Of a stretch of DNA of 15,937 nucleotides, positions 1 to 7,836 are shown one piece after another. The translations under genes and the position numbers were made by a program. Position 1 is the first letter of the stretch. Each line of letters starts with the position of its first letter. A model generated the notes under the pieces. It had not been told where the DNA came from. It was given only the letters and a program-made list of their open reading frames with translations, and searched no databases. The DNA is from Victivallales bacterium Lenti_02 (GTDB lineage Bacteria > Verrucomicrobiota > Lentisphaeria > Oligosphaerales > Lenti-02): NCBI GenBank assembly GCA_001603055.1, contig LVAZ01000212.1, forward strand, positions 1 to 15,937, read 5' to 3'.

Positions 1-1
1 C

Positions 2-655
2 TTCCGGCTGGCGGACACGGTGGGCGTCTGGACGCCGCGCCTGGCGGGCGAGGCCGTGGCGCTGGTGGCGCGGGCCGTGCCCGGGCTGGTCCTGGGCGTC
101 CACCAGCACAACGATCTGGGCATGGCCACCGCCAACACCCTCGCCGCCGTCGAGGCGGGGGCGAGCCATGCCGACGTGACGGTGAACGGCATCGGCGAAC
201 GGTCCGGCAACGCCCCGCTAGCCGAGGTGGCCCTGGCGGTCGCGGTGGGGGAAGTCGCCCGCACGGGAATCCGTCCCGAGCATCTGGTCGCGCTCAGCCG
301 GCAGGTGGCCGAACTGTCCGGCATGCTGCTGCCGATCAACGCCCCCATCGTGGGGCGGAACGCCTTCCGCCACGAGAGCGGCATCCATGTGAAGGCCCAA
401 CTGGCCGACCGCGCGGCCTACGAGCCCTTCGATCCCGCCGTTCTCGGGCGGGATACCGCCTCCGAAATCGTCATCGGCAAGCATTCCGGAAGCGGCGCGC
501 TCCAGCGGGTGCTGGGTGACTGCGGCGTGCCCGTGAGCGACCAGGATGCCGCCAGCCTTCTGCCCCGGGTCCGGCAGGCGGCGGAGTCGCGCCGCCGCTG
601 CCTGACGCGCGGGGAGCTGCTCACCCTCTACCGGCAAACCATCGTCCTTTCCTAA
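2..655 (+). CDS. nifV: Homocitrate synthase NifV, 3' part (5' end outside window)
   Basis: The reading frame is open from the left edge and ends at TAA 653-655, giving the last 217 residues, a little over half of a usual 370-400 residue protein. NifV condenses acetyl-CoA with 2-oxoglutarate to homocitrate, the organic ligand of FeMo-co. The fragment shows the second half of the HMGL-like TIM barrel: FRLADTVGVWTP, the metal-binding HQH in GVHQHNDLG (fragment residues 32-40), and the NGIGERSGNAPLAEV family signature, then NAFRHESGIHV. It stops soon after the barrel and helical region, with no LeuA-type C-terminal regulatory domain, which argues against 2-isopropylmalate synthase. The nif and mod neighbours support homocitrate synthase. 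A GTG at 20 is internal and is not the start. The ferredoxin gene begins 38 bp downstream on the same strand. Confidence 0.9.
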   Translation, partial: FRLADTVGVWTPRLAGEAVALVARAVPGLVLGVHQHNDLGMATANTLAAVEAGASHADVTVNGIGERSGNAPLAEVALAVAVGEVARTGIRPEHLVALSRQVAELSGMLLPINAPIVGRNAFRHESGIHVKAQLADRAAYEPFDPAVLGRDTASEIVIGKHSGSGALQRVLGDCGVPVSDQDAASLLPRVRQAAESRRRCLTRGELLTLYRQTIVLS

Positions 656-693
656 CGAACCCATTCCCCGAACCCCGAAACCAAGGAGTACCC

Positions 694-1002
694 ATGGAAG
701 CCCCCACCCACCACATCCTCGTCTGCTGCAGTTTCCGCGCCACCGGCGAGCCGCAGGGCATCTGCCACAAGAAGGGCAGCGCCGACTTCCTCGCCTACAT
801 CGAGAACGAACTGGTGGACCGCGGCCTGGATAATGTCCAGGTCTCCAGCACCGGCTGCCTCAAGGTCTGCGACCGCGGCCCCGCCATGGTCATCTACCCC
901 GAAAACATCTGGTACGGCGGCGTGGAGTCGGAGGCGGACATCGACGCCATCCTCGACGCGCTCGAAGAAGGCACTGTCGCCGCCGACTACCTGATCGGCT
1001 GA
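694..1002 (+). CDS. Thioredoxin-like [2Fe-2S] ferredoxin
   Basis: This 102-residue cytoplasmic protein resembles the thioredoxin-fold [2Fe-2S] ferredoxins of nitrogen fixers, such as the Clostridium pasteurianum 2Fe ferredoxin and Azotobacter FeSI. The candidate cluster ligands are Cys11, Cys24, Cys55 and Cys59 (C-x12-C and the motif TGCLKVCDRGP), almost the spacing known for the clostridial protein. An extra cysteine, Cys12, sits beside the first ligand. YPENIWYGGV matches the conserved YP-x2-x-WY region that follows the cluster loop. A strong ribosome site AAGGAG lies just upstream of the ATG. Its place between nifV and mod genes suggests an electron-transfer or assembly role in nitrogen fixation, but the exact partner cannot be read from sequence. 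The family assignment is firm and the role is inferred. Confidence 0.88.
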   Translation: MEAPTHHILVCCSFRATGEPQGICHKKGSADFLAYIENELVDRGLDNVQVSSTGCLKVCDRGPAMVIYPENIWYGGVESEADIDAILDALEEGTVAADYLIG

Positions 1003-1033
1003 ACGCTAGTTTTGTTCGCCCGGAGGACTGTAT

Positions 1034-1522
1034 ATGGTTGCCAACCCGCCCCGTTCCCACTCTGTCTCCACCCCGCTTGCGGCCCATGCGCCCGCCTTTC
1101 TGGAGTCGGGCCGCAAGTATCTGCAGGCCGTCGACCGCGATCATCACGGGCGCCACCGGTTCGGCCCGATGGTCGCGGTCAACACCGTGTGTCTGGCAGT
1201 CGAACACCTGCTCTATGGTCTCTGCCTGAGCTGGGGAGTTCTCCCGGAGGGCAGTTGCCTGATCGGCCTGGCGAACGAGTCCGTCCGCGCCACGCCCTTG
1301 GCCCCTGCGGCCATGGATTGCTGCCTCCGGCTGTCCGGCCTGTTCGATGTCTGTTCCCTGCTTCCCGACACCCGGCTCGACGACCTGTGTCCGGCGGATG
1401 CCGCCCAGGCCCTGACCTGGGGGCGCGAACTGGCGGAGAGCATCGACTGTGCCCTGCCACCGTCGGCCTGCCGAAACCCCGCGACCGAGAGGAGGTCCGT
1501 CCATGTCCCCTGCCGTTCCTGA
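1034..1522 (+). CDS. Hypothetical helical protein, possibly HEPN-like
   Basis: This is an unrecognised 162-residue protein. CGGAGGA at 1021-1027 lies six bases before the ATG and supports this start. Residues about 20-140 look mostly alpha-helical. The pattern of a Tyr-containing first helix (SGRKYLQAVD), then a CLAVEHLLYGL helix, then a loop GVLPEGSCLIGL resembles HEPN-domain proteins, which typically show AVE-x-LLKALL followed by G-x2-P-x-TH-x-L. The usual His after the loop and the C-terminal Rx4-6H RNase motif are not seen, so a nuclease function is not supported. It has six or more cysteines but no CxxC pair. It sits between the ferredoxin and acetyltransferase genes, and its last 20 bases overlap the next gene, so co-translation with it is likely. 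The fold is inferred and the function unknown. Confidence 0.75.
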   Translation: MVANPPRSHSVSTPLAAHAPAFLESGRKYLQAVDRDHHGRHRFGPMVAVNTVCLAVEHLLYGLCLSWGVLPEGSCLIGLANESVRATPLAPAAMDCCLRLSGLFDVCSLLPDTRLDDLCPADAAQALTWGRELAESIDCALPPSACRNPATERRSVHVPCRS

Positions 1523-1982
1523 CTTGCAGATCACCATCCGTCCCGCCACGGCGGACGACCTCGAACAACTGGTCCAGCTTCTGCGCCAGTTGTTCGAGAT
1601 CGAGGCGGATTTCTCGCCCTGCGAACACCGCCAGTGCCAGGGCCTGCATATGCTGATGGCGGACGACCGCGCCTGCGTGCTGGTGGCCGAACTCGGGGGC
1701 AAGGTGCATGGCATGTGTACGGCCCAGCTTGTCATCTCCACCGCCGAAGGCGGCTATTCGGCCTGGGTCGAGGATGTGATTGTCCGCCGCTCCTGGCGCG
1801 GCATGGGGATCGGGCGCAAACTCGTCGAGGGCATCTGCCACTGGGCCCGCCAACGGGGGGCCAGACGGCTCCAACTGCTGGCGGACCGGGACAACCGGGC
1901 CGCTCTGGGTTTCTACGAATACCTTGGCTGGCAGCCCACCCAACTGACCGCCTGGCGGCGCTGCCTCGGCGACAACACATGA
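1503..1982 (+). CDS. GNAT-family N-acetyltransferase
   Basis: This 159-residue protein fits a single GNAT domain. The N-terminal strand is ITIRPATADDLEQLVQLL. Motif A is WVEDVIVRRSWRGMGIG, with the acetyl-CoA pyrophosphate loop R-G-M-G-I-G at residues 99-104. Motif B is DNRAALGFYEYLGW, with the usual catalytic or structural Tyr. The ATG at 1503 is preferred to an upstream in-frame start at 1449 because GAGAGGAGG lies eight bases before it and the domain begins at once. It overlaps the upstream hypothetical gene by 20 bp and modA follows after 22 bp, so it belongs to the nifV-mod operon. The acceptor substrate cannot be told from sequence. It could modify a protein, an amino acid or a small amine. 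A GNAT gene inside a nif-mod operon is a notable context. Confidence 0.88.
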   Translation: MSPAVPDLQITIRPATADDLEQLVQLLRQLFEIEADFSPCEHRQCQGLHMLMADDRACVLVAELGGKVHGMCTAQLVISTAEGGYSAWVEDVIVRRSWRGMGIGRKLVEGICHWARQRGARRLQLLADRDNRAALGFYEYLGWQPTQLTAWRRCLGDNT

Positions 1983-2004
1983 GTTCCCGCACCAGGTTCC
2001 CGCC

Positions 2005-2787
2005 ATGAAACCGAAGTCGATTGCCATCCTGTCGTTCGTTCTCGCCCTGGCGCTGCCCCGGCCGACCGCCGGCGAGCCCGCCCTGAACGTCTTCGCCGCC
2101 GCCAGCACGAGCGAGATCGTGGCCGAGGCGGCGCGCGAGTTCACGCGCCGGACCGGCATCGCGGTCAGGCTCAATCCCGCCAGTTCCGGCAGTCTGGCCC
2201 GCCAGATTGCCGCCGGCGCTCCCGCCGATCTCTTCCTCTCCGCATCGTCCGAATGGAGCGACTGGCTGCTCGAACGGGGAGAACTGCGGCCCGGGAGCGT
2301 CCGCAAACTGATGCGCAACCGGCTGGTCGTCGTTGCCGGGCTGGAGGCGGCGGTGCCGACCATCCGCTTTTCCCCCGACTATGCGTTCGCCGCCAGCTTC
2401 CGGGGCAGGCTGAGCGTTGGTGACCCCGCCCATGTGCCGGCCGGGCGCTATGCCGCCGAAGCCCTGAAGACCTTCGGCTGGGACCGGGCTTTGGCCGACC
2501 GTCTGCTGCCCGCCCAGGATGTGCGTGGCGCTCTCCTGATGGTGGAACTGGGCCAGTGCGACCTGGGCATCGTCTACGCCACCGATGCGGCCCTCAGCCG
2601 GAAGGTCCGCATCGTGGCCACCGTTCCGGAAACCGCGCACCCGCCCATCGTCTACACCCTGGGCATCTGCCGGGACACCCGGTCGCCGGACGCCGCCACG
2701 GCCTTCTGGTCCCACCTCCAGACTACCGAGGTGGCCACCCTGCTCGGACGGCACGGCTTCGTTCCGTCCGCAGGCGGGGAAGAGTAG
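2005..2787 (+). CDS. modA: Molybdate-binding periplasmic protein ModA
   Basis: This 260-residue protein is the substrate-binding component of the molybdate ABC transporter. Residues 1-23 form a signal peptide ending at TAG|EPA. The mature protein starts with LNVFAAASTSEI, and a second oxyanion-binding segment is ASSGSLARQIAAGAPADLF near residues 59-77, both characteristic of ModA. Further family features are SVGDPAHVPAGRYA, EALKTFGWDRALADRLLPAQDVRGAL and DLGIVYATDA. Molybdate and tungstate binders cannot be told apart with certainty here, but a Mo nitrogenase and nifV next door favour molybdate. There is no strong Shine-Dalgarno before the ATG, which fits translation coupled to the GNAT gene 22 bp upstream. 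modB follows after 8 bp. Confidence 0.95.
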   Translation: MKPKSIAILSFVLALALPRPTAGEPALNVFAAASTSEIVAEAAREFTRRTGIAVRLNPASSGSLARQIAAGAPADLFLSASSEWSDWLLERGELRPGSVRKLMRNRLVVVAGLEAAVPTIRFSPDYAFAASFRGRLSVGDPAHVPAGRYAAEALKTFGWDRALADRLLPAQDVRGALLMVELGQCDLGIVYATDAALSRKVRIVATVPETAHPPIVYTLGICRDTRSPDAATAFWSHLQTTEVATLLGRHGFVPSAGGEE

Positions 2788-2795
2788 GCATCGGC

Positions 2796-3488
2796 ATGGA
2801 ACTGTTCGCGCCATTGAGCCCGGCCGAATACCGGACGTTGATCCTCTCGGTCAAGGTCGGGCTTCTTTCCTGCCTCGGCAGCCTGCCCTTCGCCCTGGCG
2901 GCGGGCTGGTTTCTGGCGCGGCGGCAGTTTCCCGGCAAGGCCCTGGTTGACGGATTGGTGAATCTGCCCCTGGTCTTGCCGCCGGTCACGACCGGCTATC
3001 TCCTGCTGGTGCTGCTGGGGCGGCGGGGGCTCCTCGGCCGCCATCTCGATGCTTGGTTTGGCCTGGCCATCCCCTTCAGCCTGGCGGCGCCGGTCATCGC
3101 CTCGGCCATTGTCTCCTTCCCCCTGGTGGTTCGCGCGATCCGGGTGGCGGTCGAGATGGTGGACCCCGGCCTGGAAGAGGCGGCGGAGACCCTCGGGGCC
3201 GGCCCCCTGCGCCGGTTTCTGACCATCACCGCGCCCCTGGCCTTTCCCGGCATTCTCGGCGGTGCCGTCCTCGGTTTCGCCCGGAGTCTCGGCGAGTTCG
3301 GGGCGACCATCACCTTCGCGGGCAACCTGGACGGGGTGACCCGCACCCTTCCCCTGGCCGTCCACACCATGATGCAGATACCCGGGCAGGAGGCCTCCGC
3401 GTTCCGGCTGGTGCTCGTCTCCATCCTCGTTTCGCTGCTGGCCCTGTGCGCGGGGAATCTGCTCTCCCGGCGGCCCGGAAAGTCTTGA
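2796..3488 (+). CDS. modB: Molybdate ABC transporter permease ModB
   Basis: This 230-residue inner-membrane permease has about five predicted membrane segments (roughly residues 13-33, 45-70, 84-108, 138-160 and 200-220). The cytoplasmic EAA loop that docks on ModC is visible as EEAAETLGAGPLRRFLTIT from residue 127. It is followed by PLAFPGILGGAVLGFARSLGEFGATI, typical of the ModB/CysT family. The open frame extends upstream into modA. The ATG at 2796, giving MELFAPLSPAEYRTLILS, is chosen because it matches the usual ModB N-terminus and leaves an 8-bp gap after modA. modC begins 12 bp after its stop. The permease forms the membrane channel with ModC as the ATPase and ModA as the donor. Confidence 0.95.
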   Translation: MELFAPLSPAEYRTLILSVKVGLLSCLGSLPFALAAGWFLARRQFPGKALVDGLVNLPLVLPPVTTGYLLLVLLGRRGLLGRHLDAWFGLAIPFSLAAPVIASAIVSFPLVVRAIRVAVEMVDPGLEEAAETLGAGPLRRFLTITAPLAFPGILGGAVLGFARSLGEFGATITFAGNLDGVTRTLPLAVHTMMQIPGQEASAFRLVLVSILVSLLALCAGNLLSRRPGKS

Positions 3489-3500
3489 GGAGCCCGCGCC

Positions 3501-4256
3501 ATGCTTGAGATCGACCTGCGTTTTCCCCGACGGCATTTTCTGCTCGACATGCAGTGCTCCTTCGCCAACGGGATCGGCGGCATCTTCGGTCCCTCGGGAG
3601 CGGGGAAGAGCACGCTGTTTTCGCTGATTGCCGGGCTGGAACGGCCGCAGTCCGGGCACATCCGCCTCGGCGACCGGGTGTTCGTGGACACCGGGCGCGG
3701 CGTCTGGCAGTCGCCCCGCGAGCGCGGAGTGGGCGTGGTGTTCCAGGAGGGACGGCTCTTCCCCCATTATTCGGTGGAGGGGAACCTGCGCTACGGCGAG
3801 CGGTTGCTGCCGCCGGCGCGGCGGCGGGTGGCCTACGACCAGATCGTGGACCTGCTCGAACTGCGCCCCCTGCTCCGCGCCCGTCCCGCGCACTGCTCCG
3901 GCGGCGAGCGCCAGCGGGTGGCCCTGGGCCGCGCCCTGCTGCGCAGTCCCCGCGTCCTGCTGCTCGACGAGCCGTTTTCGGCCCTGGACCGCGACCTGTG
4001 CGAGCAGATTCTGCCCTTCCTGCGCCGCCTGCACCACCTGCTCGACATTCCCGTCCTGATCGTCAGCCATGATCTCGATCTGCTGCTGCGTCTGACACCC
4101 CGGATCACGGTGGTGCGCGACGGCCGTGTCCTCGCCGCCGGCATCCGCGGCGAGTGCCCCGAGCTGGACGCGCTGCTGGCCGGGCACCGCCTGCGCCACG
4201 AACCGAGGTCTTTTCCTGGCACTCTTCCGGCGGACTCCGCGCCCGCCCTCGGCTGA
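3501..4256 (+). CDS. modC: Molybdate ABC transporter ATPase ModC, short form without TOBE/Mop domain
   Basis: This 251-residue ATPase powers molybdate import. Visible motifs are Walker A GPSGAGKST (30-38), a Q-loop in VVFQEGRLFPHYSV, the signature HCSGGERQRVALGRAL (131-146), Walker B VLLLDEP (152-158) and the H-loop His190 in IVSHDLDLLL. The signature has Cys where Leu is usual (C-SGGE rather than L-SGGQ). Full ModC proteins are about 350 residues and end in a molybdate-binding TOBE/Mop domain. Here the protein ends about 60 residues after the H-loop, so the regulatory domain is absent and not merely cut by the window edge. GAGGAG precedes the start, 12 bp after modB. It is the last gene of the plus-strand operon and is followed by a hairpin shared with nifK. 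Confidence 0.93.
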   Translation: MLEIDLRFPRRHFLLDMQCSFANGIGGIFGPSGAGKSTLFSLIAGLERPQSGHIRLGDRVFVDTGRGVWQSPRERGVGVVFQEGRLFPHYSVEGNLRYGERLLPPARRRVAYDQIVDLLELRPLLRARPAHCSGGERQRVALGRALLRSPRVLLLDEPFSALDRDLCEQILPFLRRLHHLLDIPVLIVSHDLDLLLRLTPRITVVRDGRVLAAGIRGECPELDALLAGHRLRHEPRSFPGTLPADSAPALG

Positions 4257-4267
4257 CCCCGAAAACC

Positions 4268-4300
4268 GCACGCCCTCGTCCGTGGGGAGCGAGGGCGTGC
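4268..4300. terminator. Bidirectional hairpin between modC and nifK
   Basis: A perfect 11-bp inverted repeat (GCACGCCCTCG at 4268-4278 with CGAGGGCGTGC at 4290-4300) encloses an 11-base loop. It lies in the 69-bp gap between the convergent modC and nifK stop codons. Read on the minus strand the stem is followed closely by GGTTTTCG, a short T run that would suit termination of the nif transcript. On the plus strand no T tract follows, so its action there is less certain. Confidence 0.8.
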
Positions 4301-4325
4301 GCCGGGTAACGGTTGGGCAAGGGGG

Positions 4326-5696
4326 CTACATCACCAGTTCGAAGGATTCCTCCGGCGCGTCCCGGTCCTTGCGGTCCAGAATCGCGTCGAGCATCTTCTC
4401 GACCAGGCGCATGGCGCCCCGGTAGCCGACCAGCGGGAAGTACTGGTGGCCGACGCGGTCGAGAATCGGAAAGCCGCAGCGGACGAGGGGAATGTCCTCG
4501 TCGCGCGAGATGTACTTGCCATAGGTGTTGCCCATGAGCAGGTCCACGGGCTCGTTCTTGATCCACTGGTGCATCAGGAACATGTCGGCGCAGGGACCGT
4601 TCTGGGCCTTGATGTCCGCGCCCATCTCGTCCAGACGCTGCATGAACTTCTTGCCGGGAGTGCCGCTGACCATGTACTTGGGGACCATGTTCAGATCGAG
4701 CAGGAACTCGGCGAGCGGCAGCAGGTGGTCGGGATCGCCCCAGAGGGCGACGGTCTTGCCGTGCAGGTACTGGTACATGTCGGTCATGAGGTCCAGCAGG
4801 CGGCCGCGGTCGTCGGTGACGGAGGCGGGGACAGCCACGTCGCCCGCCCGGCGGAGCATGTCGATGAAGCGGTCCGTGGCCCGCAGGCCGATGGGCAGGT
4901 CCATCACCTGGAACGGGACCCCGCACTTGGCGTTGAGCCGGGTGGCGGCGGCGGTGCTGGCCCACTCCCCCAGCGCCAGCGCATACACGGAATCGCCCAT
5001 CCTCTTCAGTTCGGGAATGGTGGTGCCGCCCTTGGGATACATGCGGTGCTTGCCGGTCATGGGGGCGTCGAGCACATCGGACGTGTCCGGCGTCAGCACC
5101 GTGGCAATTCCCATCTCGGCGGCCAGCCGCTTGATTTCGCGCATGTCGGAAGGCTCGACCCAGCCGGGGAAGATGGTCACATGCCTGCCCCGTCTGGCGG
5201 TGCATTCGGCGAAGTGGTCCACGATGCCGTGGCACATGTTCGAGAAGCCGGTGACGTGGCTGCCGGTGTAGGAGGGGGTGTGGGCGTAGACCAGATGCTT
5301 GCCCGCCGGGACCTTGCCCTCCTCGGCGGCCTTGTTCGTGATCTGCCCGAGGTCGTCGCCGATGGTCTCGGACAGGCAGGTCGAATGGATGGCGATGATG
5401 TCCGGCTCGTAGATCGTGAAGATGTTCTCGATGGCGGTGAGCAGGTTGGCCTGGCCGCCGAACACCGAGGAGCCCTCGGTGAAGGAGCTGGTGGCGGCCA
5501 TGACCGGCTCCTTGTAGTGCCGGGTCAGGGTGGAGCGGTGGTAGGAGCAGCACCCCTGGGAACCGTGGCTGTGGGGGAGACAGTTGTGGATGCCGAGGGC
5601 CGCGTACATGGCCCCGATGGGCTGGCACGTCTTGGCCGGATTGATCGTCAGCGCGCTGCGCTCGACGACTTCGGTTGGAGTATGGCGCAGAAACAT
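4326..5696 (-). CDS. nifK: Nitrogenase MoFe protein beta subunit NifK
   Basis: This 456-residue protein is the beta subunit of the alpha2-beta2 MoFe protein, which carries half of the P-cluster. Candidate P-cluster ligands are Cys24 in NPAKTCQPIGA, Cys49 in HGSQGCCSYHR and Cys107 in HSTCLSETIGDD. AHTPSYTGSHVTGFSNM matches the conserved region with the P-cluster serine. It lacks the roughly 50-residue N-terminal extension of Azotobacter-type NifK, as is usual for cluster II/III nitrogenases. GGAGA lies about nine bases upstream of the ATG, 45 bp after the nifD stop. It is the last gene of the operon in this window. nifE and nifN do not follow; a terminator hairpin and the convergent modC do. 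Confidence 0.97.
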   Translation of the reverse strand: MFLRHTPTEVVERSALTINPAKTCQPIGAMYAALGIHNCLPHSHGSQGCCSYHRSTLTRHYKEPVMAATSSFTEGSSVFGGQANLLTAIENIFTIYEPDIIAIHSTCLSETIGDDLGQITNKAAEEGKVPAGKHLVYAHTPSYTGSHVTGFSNMCHGIVDHFAECTARRGRHVTIFPGWVEPSDMREIKRLAAEMGIATVLTPDTSDVLDAPMTGKHRMYPKGGTTIPELKRMGDSVYALALGEWASTAAATRLNAKCGVPFQVMDLPIGLRATDRFIDMLRRAGDVAVPASVTDDRGRLLDLMTDMYQYLHGKTVALWGDPDHLLPLAEFLLDLNMVPKYMVSGTPGKKFMQRLDEMGADIKAQNGPCADMFLMHQWIKNEPVDLLMGNTYGKYISRDEDIPLVRCGFPILDRVGHQYFPLVGYRGAMRLVEKMLDAILDRKDRDAPEESFELVM

Positions 5697-5741
5697 GGAA
5701 AGGGTCTCCGGTGGGGAGGGAGGGTTGCGGCAGGGCGGCGC

Positions 5742-7376
5742 CTAGAGGGAAGGCTCGACGAAGACGGCCTCCAGCTCGGGGTCGTGCATCTGCCAGGGTG
5801 CCTTGAGCAAATCCCACATGCGGTTGCAGACCATCCGCTCGATGTCCTCGTAGAAGGTGATGGCGCCGGCGAAGGCGGCATAGGGGCCGCCGTAGTCGTA
5901 GCTGTGGAGCTGCTTGAGGGGGACGCCCATTTTCTGGACGCAGTACTTCTCCTTGATGCCGGCGCAGAACACGGCGGGCCGGTAGTGCTCGATCATCTTC
6001 TCCATCTCGTAGTGCGAGATGTCGTCGATCACCAGCGTGTCCTTGCCCATCTGCGGCATCATGCCCTCGTAGTCCTTGAAGGCGAAGCCCTTCGCTTCAA
6101 GGGCCGCCAGCTCCTCGGGGCTCTTGCGCGGACTGAAGTTGTCGGGGTCCGGCTCGACCTCGATCTCCTCGATGTTGCGGCTGTCGGCGTCCACCTTGAT
6201 GGTGGGCAGGACGCGGCGGCCCTCGTAGTCGTCCCGGTGGGCGAATTCGTAGCCGGCGCTGACCGTGGTCATGCCCAGCTCGGTGAAGAGGTCCTGGTAG
6301 TGGTGGGCGCGGGAGCCGCCCACGAACAGCATGGCGCGCTTGCCCGCCGTGCGGGGGCGGATGCGCTCGGCGACCGCCTCGACCCTGGCCAGCTCGCGCC
6401 CGACGACTTCCTCGACCTTGGCCGCGAGTTCCGCGTCGCCGAAATATTCCGCGATCTTGCTCAGACTCTTGGCGGTGGATTCGGCCCCGATGAAGTTCAC
6501 CTTGATCCAGGGCAGGCCGTACTTCTTCTCCATCATCTCGGCCACGTAGTTGATGGAACGGTGGCACATGACGCAGTTGAGGTCCGAGGTGTGGGCGTTC
6601 TCGAACTGCTCGATGGTGGAGTTGCCGCTGAAGGTGGAGATCAGGGTGATGCCGCATTCCGCCAGCAGCTTCTCGATGACGAAGGCGTCGCCGCCGATGT
6701 TGTACTCGCCCAGCAGATTGATCCGGAACTTGCCCTCCGGAATGCGGTCGTCCCGGCCCACGAGATGCCGGAAGAGCTGGTTGTTGGCAATGTGGTGGCC
6801 GGCCGACTGGCTGACCCCCTTGTAGCCCTCGCAACTGAAGCCGAAGACGTTGCAGTCGCCGAACTTCTCGCGCATCTCCCTGGCCACCGCGTGCACGTCG
6901 TCGCCGATCAGGCCCACGGGGCAGGTCGAGAAGATGGCGATGGCGCGGGGGTGGAAGAGGTCGTAGGCCTCCTGGATGGCCTCCTTCAGCTTCTTCTCGC
7001 CGCCGAACACGATGTTCGACTCGCTCATGTCGGTGGAGAAGCAGTAGGGCATGTAGTTCTCGTGCTCGGGCGTCTCGGGCCGGGTCTGGTTGCGCCGGGT
7101 CAGCCAACTGTAGAACCCGCAGCCGATGGGGCCGTGGGTGATGTTGACGATGTCGCGGGTCGGCCCGAGCACCACCCCCTTGCAGCCCGCGTAGCTGCAG
7201 CCGCGCTGGGTGATGATGCCGGGGATGGTGCGCACGTTGGCCTGGATTTCCAGCCCGGCCTCGGGGTCGTTCACCACCATCGACTTGCCGCGCTTGCGCG
7301 CCACTTTGGTGGGATACTTGCGGAGTATTTCCTCCCGGACCTCGTTCGGGTCCGGCAATGGTCCGTGCGTGGACAT
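5742..7376 (-). CDS. nifD: Nitrogenase MoFe protein alpha subunit NifD
   Basis: This 544-residue protein carries FeMo-co, the site of N2 reduction. P-cluster ligands are Cys65 (GCSYAGCKG), Cys86 (HGPIGCGFYSW) and Cys152 (STCPVGLIGDD). FeMo-co ligands are Cys271 (VMCHRSINY) and His491 (PLKQLHSYDYGGPY). The catalytic-pocket residues Gln190 and His194/His195 are in VSQSAGHHIANN. An acidic insertion at about residues 380-440, with VLPTIKVDADSRNIEEIEVE, is characteristic of the anaerobe-type NifD and absent from Azotobacter NifD. No vnfG/anfG-like gene follows, and homocitrate synthase and molybdate uptake are nearby, so a molybdenum enzyme is favoured. AGGAG lies eight bases before the ATG, and nifI2 ends 26 bp upstream. 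Confidence 0.97.
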   Translation of the reverse strand: MSTHGPLPDPNEVREEILRKYPTKVARKRGKSMVVNDPEAGLEIQANVRTIPGIITQRGCSYAGCKGVVLGPTRDIVNITHGPIGCGFYSWLTRRNQTRPETPEHENYMPYCFSTDMSESNIVFGGEKKLKEAIQEAYDLFHPRAIAIFSTCPVGLIGDDVHAVAREMREKFGDCNVFGFSCEGYKGVSQSAGHHIANNQLFRHLVGRDDRIPEGKFRINLLGEYNIGGDAFVIEKLLAECGITLISTFSGNSTIEQFENAHTSDLNCVMCHRSINYVAEMMEKKYGLPWIKVNFIGAESTAKSLSKIAEYFGDAELAAKVEEVVGRELARVEAVAERIRPRTAGKRAMLFVGGSRAHHYQDLFTELGMTTVSAGYEFAHRDDYEGRRVLPTIKVDADSRNIEEIEVEPDPDNFSPRKSPEELAALEAKGFAFKDYEGMMPQMGKDTLVIDDISHYEMEKMIEHYRPAVFCAGIKEKYCVQKMGVPLKQLHSYDYGGPYAAFAGAITFYEDIERMVCNRMWDLLKAPWQMHDPELEAVFVEPSL

Positions 7377-7402
7377 GTTCGGTCTCCTGGGGGGCGGATG
7401 GG

Positions 7403-7810
7403 TTACAGGGCGGCGGACGAGTCCAGCACGCCGTCGGCCTCGGGCCCGGTGGCGGTCTCCGCCGTGCGGACCCGGGTGGCCTGGAGGATCGGCACCACGA
7501 AGATTTTGCCGTCGCCGGCGTTCCCGGTCCGGTTGGTCTTGATGATGGCCGCGATGGTGCGCTCGACGAAGCTGTCGCTCACCACGACGGAGAGCAGCCG
7601 CTTGGGCACCAGGCGGGGCCCCTGCCCGAGCTGGGCGATGGCCTCCTGGTAGCCCGCCTCCGCCCCGTGCAGGATGCGGAAGTCCACGTTGCCCTTGCCG
7701 CGGCCCATCACCCGCCCGGTGGCGGTGAAGGAGGTGATGCCCGCCTCGGCCAGCGCCCGCTTCGTCTGGTTGATCATGTTCATGCGGATGACCGCGATGA
7801 TCTCTTTCAT
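7403..7810 (-). CDS. nifI2: PII-like nitrogenase regulator NifI2
   Basis: This 135-residue PII-family protein begins MKEIIAVIRMNMINQTKRAL and has the T-loop region GRVMGRGKGNVDFRIL. The B-loop TNRTGNAGDGKIFVVPI binds ATP and 2-oxoglutarate in the family. It is longer than GlnB (112 residues) because of a longer T-loop region and a C-terminal tail after the last strand, as expected for NifI2. In methanogens, where this pair has been studied, the NifI1-NifI2 complex inhibits the MoFe protein when ammonia is plentiful and 2-oxoglutarate relieves it. The same role is inferred here. AGGAG precedes the ATG by about seven bases. It lies in the standard position between nifI1 and nifD. Confidence 0.95.
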   Translation of the reverse strand: MKEIIAVIRMNMINQTKRALAEAGITSFTATGRVMGRGKGNVDFRILHGAEAGYQEAIAQLGQGPRLVPKRLLSVVVSDSFVERTIAAIIKTNRTGNAGDGKIFVVPILQATRVRTAETATGPEADGVLDSSAAL

Positions 7811-7836
7811 GGGAGTCTCCTGGGGGGTGGGGCGGC

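Noticed and set aside
4446..7652. A 1068-codon open frame on the plus strand across nifK, nifD and nifI2
   Set aside because: It is antisense to genes with all their catalytic residues intact, and its composition (His, Asp, Val, Gly-rich) is typical of antisense frames in GC-rich DNA.
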